DNA of 64,000 bases from Aliagarivorans taiwanensis DSM 22990 (GCF_000429505.1 NZ_AUBZ01000018.1:1-64000), one strand, 5' to 3'. Counted from the first letter of the stretch, positions 50,584 to 59,758 are shown. Program-made: numbers and translations. Notes: generated from the sequence alone by a model not told the origin.

Positions 50584-52026
50584 TTAAGACTTGTCGCGTT
50601 GCAACAGCAATGTGATGGCGAAGCTCATCAGCGCGCCAATCACGTAGGAGTTATCGAAGATAAACCGCAGCACCGGCACAAACTGGGATAACAGGCAGAC
50701 CAGGGTGGTCCCCACCAATACACCAAAGGCTTGGCCGTTTACCCCGTTTCGGTAGTAGTACTTACCGCCGTTGGTCTTGTACAGGTCGACCATATCCACC
50801 TGGGTTTTCAGGCTAAACCAGTACACCGCAATATAGATACCGGCCATCGGACCCAAGAACGCTGCCAGATTACCAAGCACCACAAAGATGTAGTTATCCG
50901 GGTTATCGAGTACCGCCCAAGGCTGTGTCAGCAGGGCCAATGCGCCAGCGGCAAGCACCGCGCGCTTGTAGCTAAACTGCTTGGGCATCAGCGAGCTGAA
51001 CACCATTGAAGGGGGCACCAGGTTGCCAGCAATGTTGGTGGTAATGGTGGCGATGATGATAAACACCGAGAAGGTGACGGTGATAAGGGTGGAGTCGAAG
51101 CGGGCGATCAACTCCACCGGATTCCAGATGGTTTCGCCAAAGGCCAAGTAAGAACCATTGGTACCAATCACACCCACCAAGCAGATGAACAGGGTCATCA
51201 GCGGAGCAGCGGTTAGCTGTCCCCACACCTGTGCGCCTTGCGATTTGGCGTGGCGGGTAAAGTCGCTGGTGTTAAGTGCCAAGGTGCCATCAAAGGCAAT
51301 CATCGCCGATAGTGCTGGGAAGAACAGCAGCCAGAAGCTTGCGCCAGTATCAAACTCTTGGCTTACCGAGAACAGCGTATCCAAGCTGTAATCGGCTACC
51401 CCCAAGGACCACCAAACCACTGCGCAGCTTAGGAACACCAGAATCGGGGCGGTGAAGTTCTGCAGCACCTTAATGCCGTTGGCGCCTTTTAGGGCGATGT
51501 ACAGGTTTCCGGCAAAGAACAATAAGAAGCCAAGCGCGTTGCCATAGGCAAAGCCCTCCCAGGCGCTGCCGAGCAGGCCGCTAAGCACGGTGTTTACTGC
51601 CTGACCGCCAATCCAACATTGCACGCCAAACCAAAAGCAGCCGAGCAAGGCGCGGATCATCGTTGGAACGATATTGCCGATGGGGCCGAATACCAACTTA
51701 GAGAGCATGGTAAACGAGCCACCATAGCGGGTGCCGAAATGGCCCAGCAGTACTGCGGGGATCATCACCAATGCATGGCCAAGAACCACCACGAATATCG
51801 CTTGCCACCAGTTCATGCCCTTGGCAATCAGGCCAGAGGCGAGCATATAGACTGGGATGGAAATCATGATGCCCAGCCACAGGGTGAAGTAGTTTATTCC
51901 TGACCAAGAGCGCTCGGCGGAAGGGATGGGCGCAGAATCGCTGCTGTAGCAATTCTCACTGCGGTTGATCTGCTCTAAATCAGCGGCGCTGAGATGGCAA
52001 ATTGTGTTGTCTAGTAGCTTACTCAT
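50584..52026 (-). CDS. NCS1-family transporter (hydantoin/allantoin/pyrimidine type)
   Basis: 480 residues with twelve helices. Opening segment ERSWSGINYFTLWLGIMISIP and TSDFTRHAKS are typical of NCS1 proteins such as the hydantoin permease Mhp1. Probably a Na+-coupled importer of a cyclic ureide or nucleobase. It is transcribed just before hyuA (22-bp gap), with a 248-bp region upstream that may hold its own promoter. Confidence 0.9.
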   Translation of the reverse strand: MSKLLDNTICHLSAADLEQINRSENCYSSDSAPIPSAERSWSGINYFTLWLGIMISIPVYMLASGLIAKGMNWWQAIFVVVLGHALVMIPAVLLGHFGTRYGGSFTMLSKLVFGPIGNIVPTMIRALLGCFWFGVQCWIGGQAVNTVLSGLLGSAWEGFAYGNALGFLLFFAGNLYIALKGANGIKVLQNFTAPILVFLSCAVVWWSLGVADYSLDTLFSVSQEFDTGASFWLLFFPALSAMIAFDGTLALNTSDFTRHAKSQGAQVWGQLTAAPLMTLFICLVGVIGTNGSYLAFGETIWNPVELIARFDSTLITVTFSVFIIIATITTNIAGNLVPPSMVFSSLMPKQFSYKRAVLAAGALALLTQPWAVLDNPDNYIFVVLGNLAAFLGPMAGIYIAVYWFSLKTQVDMVDLYKTNGGKYYYRNGVNGQAFGVLVGTTLVCLLSQFVPVLRFIFDNSYVIGALMSFAITLLLQRDKS

Positions 52027-52140
52027 ACACTTAATTCTCTTTAACTTTCAATAAGGTGTTACTGAAAGTAGAGATACGACTTGGTGCTTGGCCTGGTGTC
52101 ACTGAGGCGAGGAAGTAGCAATCGTTGACTCTCGGTGCTT

Positions 52141-52176
52141 GGCGCCGCTATCCGCAGTTAGCGGGTTCAGGGCGCC
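52141..52176. other. Hairpin in the gap upstream of the NCS1 gene
   Basis: GGCGCC (52141-52146) pairs with GGCGCC (52171-52176), with an inner CCGCTA / TAGCGG (52145-52150, 52159-52164) as an alternative. It lies about 100 bp after the D-carbamoylase stop. No T-run; possible transcript end or attenuator separating the upstream operon from NCS1-hyuA. Confidence 0.4.
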
Positions 52177-52274
52177 TTAATTGTTGTGACGATTCCGTTG
52201 TCGTTACTCTACAGGGTTTTGCTCTTCTAGTGCCGCAAATTTGTCGTTATATTTCTGCTAAGGATCTAATTTAG

Positions 52275-53195
52275 CTAGTCTTTTTCTTTAGATATGATGG
52301 CGTATTCCTTGGGAGCCCGGTGTAGATCAAAGTTGAAGATATTCTCTTTGATCTCGCGGGTACGCTCTAAATCGCAGCGCGCGACGATCAGCTCATCGGC
52401 CAGTGTGGAGGCTTGGGCGACGATCTCGCCAGTGGGAGCGATAATGCAGCTTTGGCCAATCAGGTCGCAGCCCTCTTCCTTGCCCGCTTTAGCACAGGCA
52501 ACAATCCAGCAGCCGTTTTGATAGGCGGCAGATTGCATCACCACATGGTTGTGGAAGTTCTGCAGGTGGTCGTGCTGTGGCACAGGCGGGTAGTGCAGTG
52601 GGGTGTTGTAGCCCAGTACAATCATCTCAGCGCCTTGCAATGCCATTACCCGGTAGGTTTCAGGCCAGCGGCGGTCGTTGCATAGCGCCATGCCTACTTT
52701 GCCGCCCATAAAGTCCCAGGTACCAAAGCCGAGGTTGCCCACCTCGAAGTAGCGTTTTTCCAGATGCTGGAAGGGCCGCCATGGTTCGTGATCGGTATGG
52801 CCGGGCAGGTGGATCTTGCGGTACTTGCCAACGATCAGCCCGTGGTCATCCACCAAGATCGAGGTGTTAAAGCGGCGGGTCTGGCCGTCTTCTTCTGCCA
52901 GCTCGGCGTAGCCAAGGTAGAAGCCCACGCCCAAGCGTTCGGCTGCCTCGAACAGTGGGCGTGTTACGTCGCTCGGCATTTCCCGCTCGTAGTAGCTGTC
53001 GAGCTCTTGCTCGTTGTCAAAGTACCAGCGTGGGAAGAAGGTGGTCAGGGCCAGCTCGGGAAACACCACAAAGTTGCAGCCTTTCTGGCTGGCTTGCTGC
53101 AGTAGGGCTAACAGGCGCTCAACCACTTGAGCGCGGCTCTCTTCACGGGCAATTGGCCCAAGTTGCGCAACCGCAACCTCCAAAATTCTAGACAT
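52275..53195 (-). CDS. N-carbamoyl-D-amino-acid hydrolase (D-carbamoylase), nitrilase superfamily
   Basis: 306 residues from ATG 53195 (AAGG 9 nt upstream; a TTG two codons earlier is possible). Its pattern is very close to Agrobacterium D-carbamoylase: NFVVFPELALTTFFPRW, RRFNTSILVDDHGLIVGKYR, KIHLPGHTDHEPWRPFQHLE, MALCNDRRWPET and PPVPQHDHL. The catalytic Glu-Lys-Cys triad is present (PEL, YRKIHL, LCNDRR). It hydrolyses N-carbamoyl-D-amino acids to the D-amino acid, CO2 and ammonia. The start overlaps the stop of the M20 hydrolase by 8 bp, so both are in one operon. Confidence 0.93.
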   Translation of the reverse strand: MSRILEVAVAQLGPIAREESRAQVVERLLALLQQASQKGCNFVVFPELALTTFFPRWYFDNEQELDSYYEREMPSDVTRPLFEAAERLGVGFYLGYAELAEEDGQTRRFNTSILVDDHGLIVGKYRKIHLPGHTDHEPWRPFQHLEKRYFEVGNLGFGTWDFMGGKVGMALCNDRRWPETYRVMALQGAEMIVLGYNTPLHYPPVPQHDHLQNFHNHVVMQSAAYQNGCWIVACAKAGKEEGCDLIGQSCIIAPTGEIVAQASTLADELIVARCDLERTREIKENIFNFDLHRAPKEYAIISKEKD

Positions 53196-54438
53196 AATCA
53201 ATATCCTTATTACTTAGCTCCATCACCAGCTTGAGCAGCACATTGGCGCCTTTCTCAATCTGTGGCTGTGAGGTGAATTCTTCGATGTTGTGACTGATGC
53301 CAGCGATGCTTGGCACAAAGATCATGGCGCTGGGGCAGTGCGGGGCAAACATCTGACAGTCGTGGCCCGCACCGGAATACATGCGCTGGGTGCTGTAGCC
53401 CTGAGCTTGGCTTAGCTGTTCAATACGGCTGACTAAGCCGGTGTGAAAAGGCACCGGCTCAAAGCGTGCCAGCGAGGTTTTGGAGTAGCTCAGCTGATGC
53501 TGCTCGGCGAGCGCTTGCAGTTGTTGATCGACCTCGCGTTCTGCCCCGCTTAGCTGCTGCTCATTGCTGTTGCGCATATCCAGAGTGAAGCTCGCAGTAT
53601 GCGGGATCACATTCACCAGGTTGGGTTTGAGTTCCAGCGAGCCCACTGTGGCCAACTGCCCTTCGTTGGCACTGGCTAAGTTGTGGGCAAAGTTGATGCA
53701 CTGCATGGCCGCCACTGCCGGGTCATGGCGATAGGCCATTGGGGTGGTGCCGGCGTGATTGGACTGGCCTTTAAGGGTGATTTGCTGCCATGAGATCCCT
53801 TGTACTCCCTCGACCACGCCAATATCGACGCCTTGCTGGTCGAGGATCGGCCCTTGCTCAATATGTAGCTCGATAAAGGCCTTAACCCACTCAGACACTG
53901 GCGCAAACTGCGCGCCGCCTTGATAGCCAATGGCGGCAAGCTCATCGCTGACCGTTGCGCCATCGATGCCTTGGGTCGCCAGCGCTTGCTCCAGCGGCAG
54001 TGAGCCATTAAATACCGCACTGCCCATCATATCCGGTGCGAAGCGCGAGCCCTCTTCGTTGGTGAAAAAGGCCACCGCCAACGAGCACTCAGGCAGTGTG
54101 CCTTGCTCGATAATCGTCTCGATCACCTCAAGCCCTGCCAGTACCCCTAAGTTGCCGTCAAACAAGCCCGCAGTGGAGACGGTGTCGATGTGCGAGCCCA
54201 TCATCACGCAAGACTGTGGATTCTTTCCTTCCAGCACCGCCACCACGTTACCGATGGCATCGGTGTGCACTGTCAGGCCCAAGGCCTGCATCCAAGACAC
54301 TACCAAGTCACGGCCGGCTTGGTCATCTTTGCTCAGTGCTAAGCGGGAGACGCCGCCACCGGGCAGGGCGCCACACTCACCCAGCTGCTGCAGGCGTTGC
54401 CATAAGCGCTCGCTGTTAATCTGGAGTGAGTCGGCCAT
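53188..54438 (-). CDS. M20-family N-carbamoyl-L-amino-acid/allantoate amidohydrolase
   Basis: 416 residues from ATG 54438, which overlaps the ammonia-lyase stop by one base (TAATG). The metal-binding SHIDTVSTAGLFDGNLG, NEEGSRF, and the C-terminal GAGHDCQMF match the AllC/HyuC group of the M20 family, which removes the carbamoyl group from N-carbamoyl amino acids, allantoate or ureido acids. It acts alongside a D-carbamoylase, so the locus has two different carbamoyl hydrolases. Confidence 0.9.
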   Translation of the reverse strand: MADSLQINSERLWQRLQQLGECGALPGGGVSRLALSKDDQAGRDLVVSWMQALGLTVHTDAIGNVVAVLEGKNPQSCVMMGSHIDTVSTAGLFDGNLGVLAGLEVIETIIEQGTLPECSLAVAFFTNEEGSRFAPDMMGSAVFNGSLPLEQALATQGIDGATVSDELAAIGYQGGAQFAPVSEWVKAFIELHIEQGPILDQQGVDIGVVEGVQGISWQQITLKGQSNHAGTTPMAYRHDPAVAAMQCINFAHNLASANEGQLATVGSLELKPNLVNVIPHTASFTLDMRNSNEQQLSGAEREVDQQLQALAEQHQLSYSKTSLARFEPVPFHTGLVSRIEQLSQAQGYSTQRMYSGAGHDCQMFAPHCPSAMIFVPSIAGISHNIEEFTSQPQIEKGANVLLKLVMELSNKDIDYV

Positions 54439-55664
54439 TAGCTCTGCTCCTGTTGCAAGGCTTGGGTTACCAGCTGGTGGTAGAGCTCGGGATCGGTGGC
54501 GCCTTCGCTGCCAATCAGCAGTACCCGGCTGTGTTGATCCAGTTGCAGTTGCTGGCGCGCCGCTGGGTCCTGACAAGCTAAGATAAGCCCAGCTAAACCA
54601 GCTACTGCCGACTCGCCAGCCTCGATGCCTTGGCTGGAGCAGGCCGAGTTGTCGGCCAACAGGCGCATACAATCCACCGCGCTCTCATCGCTGACTGTCA
54701 TAAAATGGCTGGCACCATCGCGCAGGATGTCCCAAGCCAGCAGTGACACTTCGCCACAGGCCAAGCCGGCCATCAGGGTATCCAGCTCGCCATGCACCAC
54801 CACCGGTTCGCCCTTGCGGGCGCTCTGATAGAGGCAATCGGCTTTGTCGGGCTCGACGATCACGCAATGCGGGCGGGCATCGCCAAAGTGCTGCCATAGC
54901 TGAGCCACAGCAGCGGCGGCCAATCCACCAACGCCACCTTGAACAAACAAGTGGGTGGGGGCTTGCTGCTTAGGCAGCTGGCCGATGGCCTCATCGATCA
55001 TCACCGTGTAGCCCTGCATCACATCCTTGGGCACTTCCAGATAGCCGGGGTAGGAGGTGTCTGAGACCACAAAGCGGCCCAGCGCTTTCGCGTCTTCGTC
55101 GGCTTGGCGAACCGCGTCGTCGTAGTTGCCCGGCACTCGCACCACCTGCGCGCCAAAGCCTTCAATGGCTTGTTTGCGGCCTTCGCTCACCGTGGCGTGG
55201 ATGTAGATAATGCACTGGCAACCAAACAGCTGGCTGCCCCAGGCCACTGAGCGGCCATGGTTGCCATCGGTGGCGCAGGTTACCGCTACCTTTGAGATAA
55301 ACTCGGCATACTTGCCAGAGGTAAGATCTTGGTAGCTGGCTTCGTCGCACAATCCAGCCTTGGCCAGCTCGCGCTTGAGTAGGTTGGCCACCGCATAGGC
55401 GCCGCCCAGTGCTTTAAAACTGCCCAGATTGAAGCGGTCAGCTTCATGTTTGTAGTAGATCTGGCCCAAGCCGAGGGCGTCAGCCGCTCGGTCCAAGGCG
55501 ATCAGCGGCGTGGGCTGATAGCCCGGCCAACTAGTGATTTCTTGTTTGGCCTTGGCAAAGCCTGCGGGGCTAAGTGTGGCTTGCTGGGGCTTGCCGAGCG
55601 CTGCAGGCGCAAGTACTTGTGGGTTGGCAACCAGCTCAAACCCGGGAGTAATCTGAAAACTCAT
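54438..55664 (-). CDS. ygeX: 2,3-diaminopropionate ammonia-lyase
   Basis: 408 residues, PLP fold type II. The PLP lysine is in RFNLGSFKALGGAY; the phosphate-binding glycine loop is VQGGVGGLA; ATDGNHGRSVAWG and EPDKADCLYQS are family signatures. Known enzymes (E. coli YgeX, 398 residues) convert both D- and L-2,3-diaminopropionate to pyruvate and two ammonia. It follows the TRAP binding protein gene by 49 bp, with a hairpin between, and overlaps the M20 hydrolase by one base. Confidence 0.9.
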   Translation of the reverse strand: MSFQITPGFELVANPQVLAPAALGKPQQATLSPAGFAKAKQEITSWPGYQPTPLIALDRAADALGLGQIYYKHEADRFNLGSFKALGGAYAVANLLKRELAKAGLCDEASYQDLTSGKYAEFISKVAVTCATDGNHGRSVAWGSQLFGCQCIIYIHATVSEGRKQAIEGFGAQVVRVPGNYDDAVRQADEDAKALGRFVVSDTSYPGYLEVPKDVMQGYTVMIDEAIGQLPKQQAPTHLFVQGGVGGLAAAAVAQLWQHFGDARPHCVIVEPDKADCLYQSARKGEPVVVHGELDTLMAGLACGEVSLLAWDILRDGASHFMTVSDESAVDCMRLLADNSACSSQGIEAGESAVAGLAGLILACQDPAARQQLQLDQHSRVLLIGSEGATDPELYHQLVTQALQQEQS

Positions 55665-55683
55665 TCTATCCTCGTTACAGCTT

Positions 55684-55701
55684 GAGGGCCGAGCGGCCCT
55701 C
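55684..55701 (-). terminator. Stem-loop between dctP and the ammonia-lyase gene
   Basis: GAGGGCC / GGCCCTC, 7-bp perfect stem with a GAGC loop, 13 bp after the dctP stop. No T-run. Same position as the hairpins after the polyamine binding-protein gene, so it is more likely an mRNA stabiliser than a full terminator. Confidence 0.6.
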
Positions 55702-55713
55702 GCTTAATCGGTT

Positions 55714-56739
55714 TTATTGCAGGGCGGCCAGGAAGGCATTCATCAACGCTTCCCCTTCTTCGCCGTACTTATCAACAATCACTTGCTTCACCACCGGCTG
55801 AGAGGCGGCGCGGAAGGCTTCACGCTCCTCGGCGGTTGGGGTGTAGACCTTCATGCTTTGCTGCAGTTGGGCCAGACCACGGTCAGAGGCTTCAATCGCA
55901 CGGGCCATACCACGGCCTGCGGTGATCGCCGAGCGGGCGGCATAGTTGATCACCTCTTGCTGCTCTGGTGTCAGTGAGTTGTAGAACTTATCGTTGATGG
56001 TCCACACGTAAGGGGTGAACAGGTGGCCGGTTAGCGTCAGGTACTCTTGTACTTCAGCAAACTTGGCGAAGGAGATGATTGGCACGGGGTTCATCTGGCC
56101 ATCGGCCACGCCGGTTTGCAGTGCGGTATACACCTCAGACCAAGCGATGGCGGCGGGCTGTCCGCCCAGTGATTGAATCACCGCTTTATGTGAATCGAGG
56201 CCCATGGTGCGGATCTTCAGGCCTTTCATATCCTCTGGCGAGCGCACTTCACGGCGAGAGTTGGTCAATGCGAAGAAGCCGCCTGAATCGCCAAAGCCCA
56301 GTACCTTGATGCCGGTTTTGGCATGGATATCTTCTGCTAGTTGCTGGCCAAAGGGACCGTCGAACACTTCATAGGTCGAGCTGATATTAGGGTAGGCGAA
56401 GGGGACATCTAACACGCCGATCAGCGGGTAGGCTGCTGCTGTACCGCCCGCCGAGTGGCTGCCCGATTGGATCGCCCCGGCTTTCACTTGGAAGATCACC
56501 TCGCTGTCTTTACCCAGCTGGGAGTTAGGGAACAGCTGTACTTCCACTTCGCCGTTGGTTCCCGCTTCCACCAAGCTTTTGAATACGGTAGCCATCGCAC
56601 CGGTCGGGTTATCAAACGGGTCGTTGTTGTTTAGGTGGTGCAGTTTCAGGGTCTTCGCGGCAAAAGCTGGGCTTACCAGGCAGCTGCTGGCCAGTAGGGC
56701 TGCCAAGGTGTACTTCGCAGCGGTTTTAAATAGTGTCAT
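55714..56739 (-). CDS. dctP: TRAP transporter substrate-binding protein, DctP family
   Basis: 341 residues, signal peptide to about AFAAKTLK (residue 28). DctP markers: LKIRTMGLDSHKAVIQSLGGQPAAIAWSEVYTALQTGVADG, with the Arg that binds the carboxylate of the ligand. Periplasmic capture of an organic acid. Third gene of the dctQ-dctM-dctP set (14 bp after dctM), followed by the diaminopropionate ammonia-lyase, so the ligand may be a ureido acid or diamino acid. Confidence 0.92.
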   Translation of the reverse strand: MTLFKTAAKYTLAALLASSCLVSPAFAAKTLKLHHLNNNDPFDNPTGAMATVFKSLVEAGTNGEVEVQLFPNSQLGKDSEVIFQVKAGAIQSGSHSAGGTAAAYPLIGVLDVPFAYPNISSTYEVFDGPFGQQLAEDIHAKTGIKVLGFGDSGGFFALTNSRREVRSPEDMKGLKIRTMGLDSHKAVIQSLGGQPAAIAWSEVYTALQTGVADGQMNPVPIISFAKFAEVQEYLTLTGHLFTPYVWTINDKFYNSLTPEQQEVINYAARSAITAGRGMARAIEASDRGLAQLQQSMKVYTPTAEEREAFRAASQPVVKQVIVDKYGEEGEALMNAFLAALQ

Positions 56740-56753
56740 GGGTCAAGCTCCTT

Positions 56754-58037
56754 TTAGAAACCAAGATAACGAGGAATGGTTAGGGTTAAACCGCTCCAAA
56801 AAGCGATCAAAATCAGTACCGTGAGTTGCACCAGCAAGAAGGGCCACAGCGCAACGCTGATCTTTTCTACCTTCTCGCCGGTGACCGATGACAACACAAA
56901 CAGGCAAGCGCCCACCGGTGGGGTCATCAAAGAGATATTCAGGGCCAGGATGATCATGATCCCGGCGTGGATAGGGTCCATGCCAATGGCAGTAGTCAAC
57001 GGCACCAGCACTGGCGCTAAGATGATTAGCACCGCGTTGATATCCATAAACATGCCGATGGTGATCAGCATCAGTAGGATCAACAGGGTGATAATCGCCG
57101 GGTCACTGGAGATGCCAAGGAACAAGTCGGCAATCATCTGCGGGATCTGGTTGAAGGTCATCCACCATCCGACAATCGAGGCCGAGGCGATAATCAGGAA
57201 CACCACGCCGGTAATCTTGGCGGTGCGCACCAGCATATCCAGCAGGTCTTTAGGGCTGATGTTGCGGTAGATCACCGTACCCACAAACAGGGCGTAGGCC
57301 ACCGCCACTGCCGCCGCTTCGGTGGGGGTGGTGATCCCGGCCAAAATAGAACCAAGGATGATCACCGGCATGATGATCGCCAGCAGGCTGGAGCGGAAGC
57401 TGCTTAGGATATGTCGCAGGCTTGGGCCGCGTTTATCTTTGGGGAGCTTCCAGCGGCGGCCGAAGGCGGCGATCATCGCCATACAGGTAACGGCAATCAG
57501 CAGGCCGGGAATGATCCCCGCGGCAAACAGACCTGAGATCGACACTCCCATTAAGGATCCGTAGATCACCATCAGGTTAGAAGGCGGAATGGTCGGCCCA
57601 ATGATTGAGCCGGCGGCTGTCACGGCACAGGCGAAGGGGCGGTTATAGCCCTTTTTCACCATCGCCGGTACCAAGGTGTTGCCAAAGGCGGCGGCGTCGG
57701 AGACGGCAGCACCGGTCATACCGGCGAATAGCACCGAGGCCAACATATTCGATTGAGCCAAGCCGCCACGTAGGTAACCGACCAGGGCTTCCGCAAATTG
57801 AATCAGGCGCACGGTGATTCCCGAGCGGTTCATGATCTCGCCCGCCAAGATAAAAAACGGCATAGCCATAAAGGTGAACAGATCCAAGCCTTCAAAGAAG
57901 CGCTTGGCCCCCATCACCATCATGTAATCACCGCCGATCCCATACAGGCCTACCACCCCGGCAATCCCGAGAATAAAGCCGATGGGCATACCGGTGAGCA
58001 GCAATACAAAGAAACACAAGACAACGGTGAGGATCAT
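56754..58037 (-). CDS. dctM: TRAP transporter large permease, DctM
   Basis: 427 residues, about twelve helices, typical DctM segments GMPIGFILGIAGVVGLY, AMPFFILAGEIMNRSG and FMDINAVLIILAPVLVPL. Na+-coupled transport component. Its start overlaps the dctQ stop by four bases. Confidence 0.94.
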   Translation of the reverse strand: MILTVVLCFFVLLLTGMPIGFILGIAGVVGLYGIGGDYMMVMGAKRFFEGLDLFTFMAMPFFILAGEIMNRSGITVRLIQFAEALVGYLRGGLAQSNMLASVLFAGMTGAAVSDAAAFGNTLVPAMVKKGYNRPFACAVTAAGSIIGPTIPPSNLMVIYGSLMGVSISGLFAAGIIPGLLIAVTCMAMIAAFGRRWKLPKDKRGPSLRHILSSFRSSLLAIIMPVIILGSILAGITTPTEAAAVAVAYALFVGTVIYRNISPKDLLDMLVRTAKITGVVFLIIASASIVGWWMTFNQIPQMIADLFLGISSDPAIITLLILLMLITIGMFMDINAVLIILAPVLVPLTTAIGMDPIHAGIMIILALNISLMTPPVGACLFVLSSVTGEKVEKISVALWPFLLVQLTVLILIAFWSGLTLTIPRYLGF

Positions 58038-58570
58038 GAGTGGGCCTCGCTAGCGGGTGACAACATGGCGGCCAGCAGTTGCACGATGGTCAGTGCGGCC
58101 GCTACCGGCACCGAGGCAAACGGTAGAAACATCGACATACCAAAGATGGTGGCGTATTGATGCACGCCATCGGCGGTCATCTTGCAGCCATAGATAAACA
58201 GATAGGCAAAGAAGGCGATGCTAATCAGGTCGGTGAGCAGGGTGACCAGCTTGGCAGCACTACTTGGCAGCCGATCGCGTAGCAGGGTAAAGCCAATGTG
58301 CTCGCGATGACTCGCTCCGCAGGACATCGCCAACAAGGCAGCCCAGATCATCAAGTAGCGGGCCAGCTCTTCGGTCCAGGTGATATGTAGGCCAACGAAG
58401 TAGCGGTCGACCACGCCGAGCCATACGATGAGCACCATGCTGCCCAGCAGCAGGGCACATAGGTACTCGGTCAGCGTGTTTAACGCAGCTGCGGCCTGAC
58501 GAAAGCGGGTCAGCATGCTTAACGCCTCTCCTTCTACAAATGCCAGATTGACGTCTTTACTGACGGGCAT
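58034..58570 (-). CDS. dctQ: TRAP transporter small permease, DctQ
   Basis: 178 residues with four helices. Begins MPVSKDVNLAFVEGEA; AGGAGGGG lies immediately upstream of the ATG at 58570. The conserved WTEELARYLMIWAALLA segment is typical of DctQ. First gene of the operon that continues through dctM, dctP, ammonia-lyase and carbamoylases. Confidence 0.9.
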   Translation of the reverse strand: MPVSKDVNLAFVEGEALSMLTRFRQAAAALNTLTEYLCALLLGSMVLIVWLGVVDRYFVGLHITWTEELARYLMIWAALLAMSCGASHREHIGFTLLRDRLPSSAAKLVTLLTDLISIAFFAYLFIYGCKMTADGVHQYATIFGMSMFLPFASVPVAAALTIVQLLAAMLSPASEAHS

Positions 58571-58586
58571 TTCTCCCCTCCTGGGT

Positions 58587-58685
58587 GAAAATTAAATATC
58601 AACAGCGATAATCCTAAAAATTAATTTTCAGTGGTGCAAGGGTTTTTTGAAAAGAAATTTTCATGCATAATTTAAATTGAAAATC
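58587..58685. promoter_or_regulatory. Repeated GAAAATT motifs between dctQ and the first rpiR gene
   Basis: GAAAATTAA (58587-58595), TTAATTTTC (58621-58629), GAAAAGAAATTTTC (58649-58662) and GAAAATC (58679-58685). The first two are exact inverted copies 25 bp apart and the third is a near palindrome. The AT-rich region lies in the promoter interval of the divergent operons, so binding of the RpiR-type regulator is a reasonable guess. Confidence 0.5.
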
Positions 58686-58777
58686 ACTTACCTTTGATGC
58701 ATAAATCAATAAAGCTGCCATGCAGCAGAGTGGATCTAAAGGTCGCCAAAAAGGTCGGAAGAAAAGAGGAACTGAGA

Positions 58778-59695
58778 TTGTCTAAAGCATCGTTGGATGA
58801 ACAGCTAGCAGAAGAGTTATTGGATGCGCGGGTGCGCCGTTACTATGATGAGTTTCCGCCCTCTGAAAAGCGCTTGGCCGATCTGTTGTTGAACTTTCCC
58901 GGTGATATCACCGACTACTCGGCCTCTGAGCTGTGTGAGTTGGCCAATACCTCCAACGCTGCTGCGTCGCGTTTCTTTCGCCGGATCGGCTACAAAGATT
59001 ACAACGATGCCCGGCGGCAAACCCGTGAGGCGAAAAAGTGGGGCGCTCCGCTCTACCAAAGCCATGCACAAAGCAGCAGCGACACGCCAAAGAACAGCAG
59101 TCAGATCATCGATGGCCATATTCAGCGCGAGCTGGCCAACTTGCAGCGCACCTTGGAAGGCATCGACCCCAACAGCCTGCGCGATTTCGCCAAGGCCTTT
59201 CACAGCAGTAAGCGGGTGATGGTGCTGGGCTACCGCAACAGTCGTTTTTTAGCCGAGTACTTCCAACGGCAGCTCAGCTTGCTGCGGGGTGACGTTACGC
59301 TCCACCCCGGCCCTGCCCAGTCAGTGGCTGAAGAGTTGTTCGACTTGGGAGAAGGCGACCTGCTGATTGCCATTGGCATGCGTCGACGCACCGCCATCCT
59401 GGAGCGAACCATCGACTTTGCCGCGCAGCAAGGGGCCACTGTGGCCCTGATTGCCGACCCCACTGCAGCCAGTTTGGAGAAACGGGTGCGCTGGAAGTTC
59501 CCGTGCATTTTGCACAGCACCTCCGCCTTTGACTCTTACAGCAGCGCCATGAGTGTGATGACCTTGCTAGTGAACACCGCGCTGGAGCTCGATGACAAGG
59601 CCTTAGATCGGCTACGTCGCATCGAAAACGTGCACGAGCAACTGGCTGAGCTGCACGACAATGGCGTGCATGTGAAGCATCCCGGCAAGCTTTAG
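58778..59695 (+). CDS. RpiR/MurR-family regulator with SIS domain (first copy)
   Basis: 305 residues from TTG 58778, preceded by AGAGGA at 7 nt; an ATG at 58697 would add 27 residues but lacks a ribosome binding site. The HTH is YSASELCELANTSNAAASRFF. The SIS ligand domain (from about 140) has VMVLGYRNSRFLAEYFQRQL and MRRRTAILERTIDFAAQQGATVALIADP. Such proteins sense sugar phosphates or other metabolites. It is divergent from dctQ, so it is the likely regulator of the catabolic operon. Confidence 0.85.
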   Translation: MSKASLDEQLAEELLDARVRRYYDEFPPSEKRLADLLLNFPGDITDYSASELCELANTSNAAASRFFRRIGYKDYNDARRQTREAKKWGAPLYQSHAQSSSDTPKNSSQIIDGHIQRELANLQRTLEGIDPNSLRDFAKAFHSSKRVMVLGYRNSRFLAEYFQRQLSLLRGDVTLHPGPAQSVAEELFDLGEGDLLIAIGMRRRTAILERTIDFAAQQGATVALIADPTAASLEKRVRWKFPCILHSTSAFDSYSSAMSVMTLLVNTALELDDKALDRLRRIENVHEQLAELHDNGVHVKHPGKL

Positions 59696-59758
59696 TCTCT
59701 TACTAGGCTGACTACGAGCTAGCGCTATTGAGCATCTGGCACGGTTCTTTCTTAGTTT

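Noticed and set aside
53188-54672. Longer form of the M20 hydrolase with a 78-residue N-terminal extension
   Set aside because: The extension is the out-of-frame shadow of the ammonia-lyase gene; the family start matches ATG 54438.
58697-58777. Longer N-terminus of the first RpiR protein
   Set aside because: ATG 58697 has no ribosome binding site, and the extra residues fall before the conserved start of the family; TTG 58778 has one.
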